This document shows positions 1-8,652 of a DNA stretch of 25,990 bases, piece after piece. The notes beneath the pieces are model-generated. The model was not told the origin of the DNA, searched no databases, and saw only the letters and a program-made list of their open reading frames with translations. The stretch covers positions 1 through 25,990 of the forward strand of contig OUQQ01000252.1 of assembly GCA_900404475.1 (NCBI GenBank), given 5' to 3'. Source of the stretch: Spongospora subterranea (Eukaryota > Endomyxa > Phytomyxea > Plasmodiophorida > Plasmodiophoridae). How positions within the stretch are numbered: the first letter of the stretch is position 1; every line of letters starts with the position of its first letter. A program made the position numbers and the translations under genes.

Positions 1-405
1 GCCCAGGTTGCTGCTGAGAAGACACGGGTTGTGGTCCAGGTTGTTGTCCAGGTTGCTGCTGAGAAGACATGGGTTGTGTTCCCGGTTGTTGCCCAGGTTG
101 CTGCTGAGGAAACATGGGTTGTGTTCCCGGTTGTTGCCCAGGTTGCTGCTGAGAAGACATGGGTTGTGTTCCCGGTTGTTGCCCAGGTTGCTGCTGAAAA
201 GATCCCTTTTGTGGTCCGGGTTGTTGCCCAGGTTGCTGCTGAGAAGACATGGGTCGTGGTCCCGGTTGTTGCCCAGGTTGCTGTTGAGGAGATCTATTTT
301 GTGAACCGCGTTGTTCTTCAGGTTGCTGCTGAGGAGATCCAAGTTGTGAAACGAATTGTTGTCCAGGTTGATTCGAAGGAAATTCAGGTTGTGGTCCGGG
401 TTGTC
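1..405 (-). repeat. 45-bp tandem repeat, nine units, coding for 15-residue Q/P/G repeats
   Basis: Units start at 1, 46, 91, 136, 181, 226, 271, 316 and 361. Units 2-4 are nearly identical; units 5, 7, 8 and 9 have diverged, and from about 406 to 560 only a loose Q/P pattern remains. The unit length is a multiple of three, so copy-number change keeps the minus-strand reading frame. The array touches the left edge, so its full length is unknown. Confidence 0.93.
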
Positions 406-2068
406 CAGGTTGTTGACGTGCGCTTGGGCGCGGCCCGGGCTGTTGAGGAACCCCAGGCTGAAAACCAGATTGTTGCTCAGGTATACGAGGAGAGTTAAGC
501 AGAGGCCCAGGTTGTCGTTCAAATTTATGCTGAAGTGAATCCGGTTGGGGTTGTTGTCCTGATTGATCCTCAGGATAATCAGGCTGCGTTTGAGATAGTG
601 GCTCATCAGACAAAAGCTGTTGCCCTAAGGCCTTCAGAGTGGAATCCGTTAGTTGGTCTGCTGTCTGATCAACAGTTTCAGGTTGTTGTGCTGAAGGAGC
701 ATTGAGAAGCTGCTGAGAAACCTCAGAATCAGGGATGCGAGTTTGTCCAGCGGATTGACCAGGGTGCCCCCTGCCTTTGGCAGGTACATCCTTTGCTGAA
801 TTGGAAATATTTGGTCACCCACAGGATAAATATTAGGAGTACTATTTTCAATACCTCTGGCTCCACTAGGTAGACTTTGTCGCCAAAGGAACTGATCAAC
901 GGATTCAGGCAGCGATTGAACTGTGTCCGCCAACCTTCCTAAACCATCACTGTTAAATACCTCACCATTCATCCATCGCATTAATCCTACGTGGTGTCTT
1001 AATGGAATCAACGTCGAACAATGTTCTGTTACGTTGTACGAGATTGAGATCCGCTATCAGCAACCTCAAGTCCTGTTCGTCAATCGCTTGTCGTTCTAGT
1101 GACTCTTTTGCCAGCGATGGGTTCAACAGCTGACGCTCCTCAATAATAGATCGTGACGACGTGAGCCTGGAATATGGTGATGACTCTAACTCAGCCAAAA
1201 CTGATTCCGGAACAGCAATGCCTGGCTTCATAAATCCTGCTTCATCCTTAAAATATATATTGATATTGCCCGAACGCGCTTCGTCCTTGATCGCAGCAGA
1301 TGCGTTGTTTACATTGTCTTTGACTACGCCATCCAACAAATTCATTACTGGGCCCAATGTCCACCTTCCATCTGCCGTTTGTTTCCACGATTGTGACAGT
1401 GTTGATGGAGTTGCGCGAATTTCTTCAAGCGCCGACAAGCTGCAATCTGGCGACTTCAATAGGACGGAGAACGTCTCGACCTTGTGCACAATGTTGGCGA
1501 TCATACTCCACCAAATCGGGCAAAAGGGCGCTGTTTCCATCGACACCAGATTCCCTCCAATCGTACCCTGAACCAGGCTCATCACGTCAAACATCATCCA
1601 GAAATACTCATCGGCCGATCGAGCAACGCTTTCAGCTAGCAGAGCGCGCTCAACCACCTCTTGAAGCGGATAATCGGTCGATTGTTGATTGATTGAACAC
1701 ATTTCCAGGTCAGCAGCTATAGGATTGGGCCAATCCATCACCGAAGGTATTGGGTTATTGGCGAAATCCCAGATTGGAACCGATACGCCCAGATGGGTCT
1801 CGATCGCTGCCAGAATCCCGACATAGACCTCCATCAGCGACACAGAATTGGTTCTCCCAACTGCTGGTGACGTCAGTGCCGTTTTCATGTCGCTCCAATG
1901 ATCGCCGCGCCGCAATCGCGTGATCGTCTGGCAATACGCGTCGACATCGCTGGTGTTCATGGCCGATAGATCAGGGACTCCATCCGCCCAGCACTGGAAG
2001 GCGCCGACAATGGATATTAGATACAGACAAACGCCCAATTTCATTATGGCGTTCAGATAACCTGCCAT
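1..2068 (-). CDS. Secreted protein with globular N-terminal part and Q/P/G-rich tandem-repeat C-terminal part (3' end off the window)
   Basis: I do not recognise the family. Exon 1 is 2068-991, exon 2 is 938-855, exon 3 is 795-1 and runs off the edge; the introns are 52 nt (GTAGGA...TTTAG) and 59 nt (GTATTG...TTCAG, with a CTAAT branch-like motif), and all three exons join in one frame. About 650 residues are visible. The ATG at 2068 opens a typical signal peptide (MAGYLNAIMKLGVCLYLISI, cut probably near the following A/W/A residues), so the product should enter the secretory pathway. Residues 30 to about 360 look globular, with scattered cysteines and no domain I can name. From about 795 down the protein becomes rich in Q, P, S and D, then turns into 15-residue repeats of the type QQPGQQPGTQPMSSQ. 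Such composition is known from elastic or adhesive extracellular proteins; an extracellular-matrix, cuticle or capsule role is inference only. Confidence 0.72.
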
Positions 2069-3470
2069 GAGTCAACCTTCACTGAGTCATTGACGTCAAC
2101 ACATATCTTCTATCGGGAAGGGCGCCTTGTGTGTTCGAACATGTTCACCACGATCTCCATTCCTACACGCTAACCGCTGACGCGGTGGCGCTAGTGTTTT
2201 GTCGCCATAGCGGTTAACACGACGAAATTCGTATTCCCGTCGGTTGATCAGTACGTCTGACGACTCCTTGTATTGGCATCTTCAGTGCCGACCAAGGCAG
2301 ACATTGTTAACAGTTCAGGGGTTCACAGGACAATATGTTCGTCCACAGGTGATGGTAAAACATTCAAAACAGAATCTGGGATCATTTTTTTGGGAACCCA
2401 TAGCATCAACTGGCAGAACGAGACAATCATTTCCAAATTCGTTTGTCCAAACTACAGATATTTTTTCAATTCAGATGATAGAACCGGAGTTTGAATATAA
2501 TCTTTGATCAAAAACCATTTTGACCGTTTTGCGTGTTGAGCACGTGGAGTCCATATTGTTGGTGGTTTGTTGGACTTAGCTAAGCTATCAAGAATCGCAT
2601 CATTCAAGTACTGTTAAGCGATATTCGATGATGATATCAAGATGGCCAGGTCTAGTCGGGTGTTACAGGAAAGATGTGGAATTGACGAAAAAAAAAGGAC
2701 GCGATGGACCATCAAAAGGACTCTACAAAAGTAGCGATGATCACAATTGTCATGGTTTATCGATAAAAAACGCAGCTACTGCCGGAATCTCTCCTGTACG
2801 TTCGTTTAGCTACGAAATCGCCATTTTCCGCCGACGATACTCAGCAGGGATTGTGATGGATTGCTCCGCTCAGGCGCTACGATATGTGGGAATTGGGGAA
2901 GGCACATGTGAGTGATGAATGGCGGGGATTGACACAATACAAACTTCAGTGATCGACAAATGTCAGCTCTGATCAACGCGCTAAAAAAAAACGCTGGTTA
3001 TAATGCTTGACGATATTCTCAGGGCGCTTCTTATATTGCCCTTTGACTGAATCCATTATTTACGCCATATGGCAGGGCAAATCCAGGGTGTCGTATCCCT
3101 CCGATTGGTCCACATCCTCGTCGGGGTTCGAATCATCATCATTGCTAATAACAATGTACTAGTAAAAACATGATTAGCGTCCTCAACAATGTCCGAATGG
3201 ACATCAATTTCCCCAAAACAATCAACTTTTGTTATTTTATCGGATTCCAATTCTATCTCGCAATCAACTTGATATCCTCGTCCCTTAAGCCATTTTTTGT
3301 TTTTGATTTTTGTTTTTGGAATTCGATATTGAGAAATTTCAATGTTTATCGTTTTCTGTTTGAAATGAACCGGGAGTGATTGTCCGATTCCCACGTTCAG
3401 GGGATGATGTGGGTGGCGACGGCGGCCCGTTGACCGGTCCAGATCTCTATTGACGATCGGGTGTCCGTGA
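2069..3470. promoter_or_regulatory. Upstream region between divergent genes, no gene confidently seen
   Basis: This 1.4-kb stretch lies between the start of the secreted repeat-protein gene (minus) and NUP214 (plus), so it should hold both promoters. I see no clear TATA box next to either start. Short open frames are present but none has convincing composition, splice sites and start together. One possible exception is the minus-strand stretch 3158-3060, which follows a TTTTTACTAG acceptor-like site and reads as an acidic tail with residues ISNDDDSNPDEDVDQSEGYD before a TAA; no start codon or upstream exon could be matched to it. An inverted repeat lies at 2171-2216. Confidence 0.5.
2171..2216. 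repeat. Inverted repeat able to form a hairpin
   Basis: TAACCGCT at 2171-2178 is the exact reverse complement of AGCGGTTA at 2209-2216. Nested inside, TGGCG at 2186-2190 pairs with CGCCA at 2203-2207. It sits about 100 bp upstream of the ATG of the secreted repeat-protein gene, so it could be a dyad protein-binding site or lie in the 5' leader RNA. Function is unknown. Confidence 0.6.
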
Positions 3471-6400
3471 ATGGGTTGGCGAAGGGAAGGCGGCGGGCAG
3501 GTGCCTTTGGGAGCGGGCCCGTTCCCGAATGGGGCCGACCTGGGCCGCCTGGTCAACGGGACGGTGGTCTCGCAGGCGTCCGCCCTCATCATCACCATCT
3601 CTCCCGATCCTGGCCATATATTATCGGCCCCTATCGCTGACGTCCTTCAGGGGTCCTCATCTTCTCCCATATTCTCTTCCTCTAATCTACAGATGAAGGT
3701 GAAAGGAATCTTATCGCATCGCTAGACCCTTAATTGCCTCTATATCGTAAATTGGAATCGTTATTTGAGTTCTTGGATTTTCATTTTTTGACCTTTTCAA
3801 CTGTTCACGGTTTTTACCTTCATTACAGTTTTTGTGTTTTTTCGTCAGTCTTCAGTTTGAACCCTAATTCGTCACCAATGGGCATTTTTCTCAAAATATC
3901 CGTCCCTAATTGCCATTATTTATCAGAATATTCATCATCTGGACGTGTCAATTGATGGACGGATCCTTGCCGTTTGCGCTGAAAATGAACTTCGCTTTTT
4001 GACCGTCGCTAATCTATCCCAACATCCTATCCGATCTGACAAATTCGCGGCCGACGTGATCGATTTCGCATTTAGTCCAACAAGCCCCGGCCAGTTCGCC
4101 CTCGCGACAGCTGATGGTGCCGTTCACATTGGAGAATCCAATAGCGCCATGTCCAGTGTTTCCATCTCGGCGTCGTCATGTAAGTGATGCTGTGCAGTCG
4201 GTTGCCAATGTCGGTAGTGAATTTTGTCCAGGTTGTTGGGCGGTTGGCTCGGCCACCGCGCTGGTCTGTGGTCATCAGGATGGGTCGCTGTCGTTGAGAG
4301 CCTCGGACTCCAACCGGGTCCAATATCAATGGGATCGTGCCATGCCCGCTCCGATCACATTCGTGAAATCGATCACCGCCACGATCATTCTTATCGGATG
4401 TTACTCGCCTGATGAAGCCATTCAACTAAAGGTTTTAACACTTTCAAATAAGGTAAATACTGCTGATTCTCGTCCTATCAGTTGGCGATTTTTTCCTCTG
4501 AATTCTCTCTACGACGTTGATCTACGTTTCGACACGAGGGCCTTTTTCTATTTTTTTCAACTTGTGAACTGATTGTGACAGTTTCCCGTCTTACGTTCAG
4601 ATAGAAGAATCGAAGTTGGTGGATGTGGAGGATTGGTTCACGGGTTCTCCACCCGAATGTCGCATCCGCTGTCAGGTCATTATTGACTGGGGGTTGGTTC
4701 TGCTCTCGACATCGGCCACGACCGAAATCGCGGCGTTCACGCTCGATCCTGAAACTGGCACATTACGAGAAACTGTTAACGACGACGGTGAATCAATCCT
4801 GTTCGAAAGCGTCAGCGATTCAGTGGCCTGTGTTATGACGGGTATGGCGATAGATTTCTCCTGCGCGAGGTCGTCGTTGGTCAGAGTGCTGCTTAAACGG
4901 GTCTCTGGGTTATGTTCAAGCCGTGTCTATGCTATAGGTTGGGCAACGTGTCGGGCGTCCCGTTCCGTCACTGCTTGTCACTTCCAGTGAAGGCGTCGTC
5001 GATGTTTTTCATATTGTTGGAGATGCTGATCTCCCCATTGATCGACTTTTATGTGTCGCCCCCCGGGTTAGGGTTGGTCGTTTTTTGTTTCTTGAATGTT
5101 TCGGGTTGTTTTATTGCTATTTGATAACGTTTTCAGTTCACCTGGTTATTTTGACCGTTTTCTACAGGGACCGACCGGACCAAATGATCATGTGAAACCT
5201 GCCCCTGTTGGCCGCGATTTCCCTACACTTGTTCGGCAATCGAATCAACCGGGCTCATCAGTTCACCCTAAACCTCGAGTTGAGGTAGCGGTCGCTCCAC
5301 GATTACAGGTCGATTTTCGGGGATTCGTTCCCGAGTCCGACATCGAGCAGGCCTTTGTCAAAGGCCTTCAGGTCATGTCCGACAATTTACTGGCCCTGGC
5401 GAGAATGGCAGCGACGCCGCCATCGACCGACCTCCCAATCCAGGACCTCGTGGAGCAAGCAACGTCCTGCCAACAGCGCCTTCAGGGTATGCTACAAGAC
5501 CTTGCAACGCAAGGTCTTGCCAGCCTAGATGAGACGATGGTCGACTGCCGTGCCATGCTGGCCCGCGGCCGGGTTGAACTGGCCGCCCATGATCAGTATC
5601 GCGAAGAACGTTACTCTAGGCCGCCAGACGAGAAGAGCGTGGCGCTCCAGGACGCAATTCGCACTCGCATCGGTGAGCTGAGGAATTCGTTGGAGAATTT
5701 GAAGCTGGGCCTGGACATGTCCCGGGTGCAGCGATCGACTCGACCGCTTCAGCTCGTCTATACAACCATCAATCAGAATGCGGCGCTGCTCGACCAATAC
5801 CAGGACGCGATTTCGCAGTTGGAGGCGAATTTCCAGGAGCTGATGGCGGTCAAACGTCAGATTAAGGTTTCGGCCCATCTCGACCAGCCCAAGACGGTCA
5901 GTCCGGTACGTGAGGAAATCAACCAGATCTATGAACGTGCCCTTCGCTACGTCAGCCATCAAAATCGAGCTACGATTCAAGCAACGGACGGCGAAAACGA
6001 TCAATGGGAGGTTAATCTGGATTTCGACGAGATTGATCGATCGGGAAGTGATCTTCGTTCCATTGCCGCTGACCGCGTTCAGCAGAATCTTCTGGACGCC
6101 ATTTCTGAAGAGGTCGATTTCAAGTTTGGGTTCATGTTTTTGAGGTTTTTCCTCCTGCGTAGCTTTTTTCAGTATTTTCTCAATTACTCGTTGACAGATC
6201 ATGTCACGGACGGTGTTCATTATGGATTTTTGTTTCTCTTGTTTGCACTCTCACACCCTCGATTATTGCTGATTTGTTTGTTCTAGGACGCCGCCGCGAT
6301 CGCGGCAATCTTCGCCCCGGAAGAACCCGTAACTCTATCTCCGGTACCAACTCCACCTGCCCCGTCCGCTCCTTCCAGATCTTTTGCTGTGACTCCCCTA

Positions 6401-8445
6401 AAATCTCCTTCCTTTCCATCTCCATCTGCCCCGTTTGCTCCGTCCCGCTCCATGGCGGTGTCGTCTTCCCAACAATCTCCTTCTGTTCCACCTTCCGGAA
6501 ATTCTCTATTTCCTCAGCCTTCAGCTGCCCCTTTCACACCCTCCGGTACGTTTGCAACCTCTACGCCACTTCAATCTTCGTCGGTTCCATCATCGACAGT
6601 TTTCTCTTCTCTCGCTACTCCCGAATCTGGTATTTTTTTTTTCGGTATTGCACCGTGTTTTCTCTAACATTTTCACTAGTTCCACCGCCGTTGGCAGCAG
6701 TTTCCTCTGTTTCGTTGTCTTTCCCTGTTTCGACTACAGGAAATGCATCGTTTTCTTTGTCTACTCCCACGAAACAGTCAGCACCAGTGGCGCGACGAAG
6801 TTTCCCGATCATTGCGCGTTCCCCATCGCCATCCGCTCACGAAGAGGGTTCCGAGGAGGTTTATGAAGAATCCGATTTTTCCGGGTCAGAAGAAGAAGAT
6901 CGCGAGACGGAGGATGAGCAGGAAGTTTTAGCAGAAGAATTAACGGAAAGGGAATTCGAAGAAGAACATGGTGTGGATGTTGAACACAATGGAGTTCGGG
7001 AATCCGAGAGCGCTGAAGACGACCTGAAACCGGAGATGAACTCATTTTTTGAAGATCAAGAGCCGTATGCTGAAGAAGATGCGGCTTACGATCAGAAAGT
7101 GCATTTAGTGGAAGAGCCTAGCGACGAGGCACCTGAACCTGAAAGATTCGAACCGGATGAATCTGAAACTATCGCAGCGCTAGAGAGGATTTCGACCAAG
7201 GAACGTGAATTAGCTCAGTCATTGCCGGCGCATGATGAGGAAGTCGATTCATCGGCACCGCCACCAATGACAATGCCAGTCATCAACGTATTCTCATCGG
7301 CCAAAACTACTTCCACTCCATTCTTCGCTGTAGGTTCATCTTCGCCTTTCGCAGCCGCATTTAATTCGAAAACGACCACGGCGACGACCGGATTTGGGAC
7401 GAGTTCCGCCAATGTATTCGTCCAATCAACCAAGGCCGTTTTCGGTGCCTCGACCCAGCAACAACCGTCTACTGATAATAACGAACATCCTTCCCCCAAT
7501 CCGATGGTTTTGCCAACTTCTTCATTCTCGCTCGCCGAAAGGGGTTCTGCCTCAACGAACATGCTTGCCCAATCAACCGGCTCAGTGTTCGGCACGCCGA
7601 ATTCATCACAGCAATCGCCGAAAGTGGAGGGCGTTGTGTCGCCTGCCGTTCAAACTCCAGCGTCTTTTTTCGATTCCACTGCCACTGCACCTCAATTGAC
7701 GTTCGGCGCCCCTAATCAGTCTGCGAAAGCCAACGCTGATCAATTGTCTGGCGGCCTCACGATGATGATGGAATCACCCGCCTGCCCACCGATGTCATTC
7801 GACGGATTTGGCCTTGGTTCCAAGCCGTCGTCCTCACCGGCAACCAACCCGTTCGCCACCGTCCAACAACCCCCTACCAGTGGCGTTAGTGGTCCTACCA
7901 CCTCCGACGTCTTCGGCAAACCAATGACACTGAGCGCGTTCGGTTCCTCGACTCGTCCGACCTCAAATGTTTTTGCCCAGCAGACACCCGTGTCGAATAA
8001 TCCCTTTGCCAGGGCGGCGTCGTCATCAGGAAATTCTGCTGGGTCCACGGCCACTGGTGCCGTCTTTGGTCAGGCTGCAGTTTTTGGCGCCATGCCATCG
8101 CAATTGTCTGGCTTCGGGTCGTCCGCATTTGGTGGTAATCAACCTATGGCAGCGTTTGGGTCGTCATCGACCTTTGGCGCGGCGTCAACGTTTGGATCTA
8201 TTGCGAATTCAACGCCGGCGTTCGGTTCAGCGCAAGGGTTCGGGGCAACGTCCAATCCAATGTCGTCGGGATTTGGATCAAGAGGAGTCAGCGCGCCGGC
8301 GTTTGGTTCATCGTCAGCGACGGCTAGTTTCTCACAGCTGGCGACTACAGCGCCGCCCGCATTTCCATCGGCTCCGACGCCGTCGACTCCCGCAAAGTTT
8401 TCTTTCAACACGAGTAACTTCAGAGGTGGAGGGTCAAATGATTAA
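3471..8445 (+). CDS. NUP214: Nucleoporin NUP214 (cytoplasmic-face FG nucleoporin)
   Basis: Exons are 3471-3698, 3927-4179, 4232-4452, 4601-4885, 4938-5066, 5168-6112, 6287-6629 and 6680-8445; they sum to 4170 nt, giving 1389 residues in one frame. Introns are 228, 52, 148, 52, 101, 174 and 50 nt. NUP214 sits on the cytoplasmic side of the nuclear pore, where its propeller binds the mRNA-export helicase DDX19/Dbp5, its coiled coil joins the NUP88-NUP62 complex, and its FG repeats bind exportins. Residues 1 to about 372 fit the N-terminal beta-propeller: the junction MK|NIHHLDVSIDGRILAVC and the stretch RPVPSLLVTSSEGVVDVF match this family well. Residues about 424-640 are the coiled coil. Residues about 690-850 are P/S/T-rich, about 855-990 strongly acidic, and about 1000-1389 carry roughly 18 FG dipeptides. 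It is shorter than the vertebrate protein (about 2090 residues). An in-frame TGA directly precedes the chosen ATG. The first exon is the least certain. Confidence 0.9.
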
Positions 8446-8652
8446 TCCAATCGTAATCTATCTACACAATATCGGTTTCAATTTTTTAGCAAATCAAACT
8501 CGTTGACCGTAGTGATTTCGCCGCTTTTCCTACATTTCTATTCCTCTACCGGTTTCGGGAAAGTTCGCCAGTGAAGTGGAATGGCGCTGTTAATACTGAT
8601 CCTACTAACACGGTTCCGCCCAATGAAGCAATGTTTGACCGTTATATATATA

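Noticed and set aside
31..498. 155-codon plus-strand frame over the tandem repeat
   Set aside because: The minus frame joins by splicing to a signal-peptide exon and has coherent Q/P/G composition; the plus frame is a by-product of the stop-free repeat unit.
649..854. Continuation of the second exon frame past 855 (ending in a Leu/Asn-rich tail)
   Set aside because: A 59-nt intron at 854-796 with a CTAAT motif joins exon 2 to the long Q/P-rich frame, which continues for almost 800 nt.
950..965. Possible 16-nt intron GTGAG...ACAG in the secreted-protein gene
   Set aside because: It restores the frame, but the 52-nt intron 990-939 does so too and matches the size class seen in other genes.
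3121..3135. GGTTCGAATC resembling a tRNA T-loop
   Set aside because: No acceptor or anticodon stem can be formed around it.
3056..3598. 180-codon minus-strand frame overlapping NUP214 exon 1
   Set aside because: Its right half has the Arg/Pro/His-rich look of an antisense frame of GC-rich DNA, and the plus frame there splices in phase into NUP214.
4180..4197. Perfect-looking 18-nt intron GTAAGT...GCAG in NUP214
   Set aside because: Its removal leaves a stop codon. Using the same donor with the acceptor at 4231 (52 nt) restores a join that fits the propeller blade.
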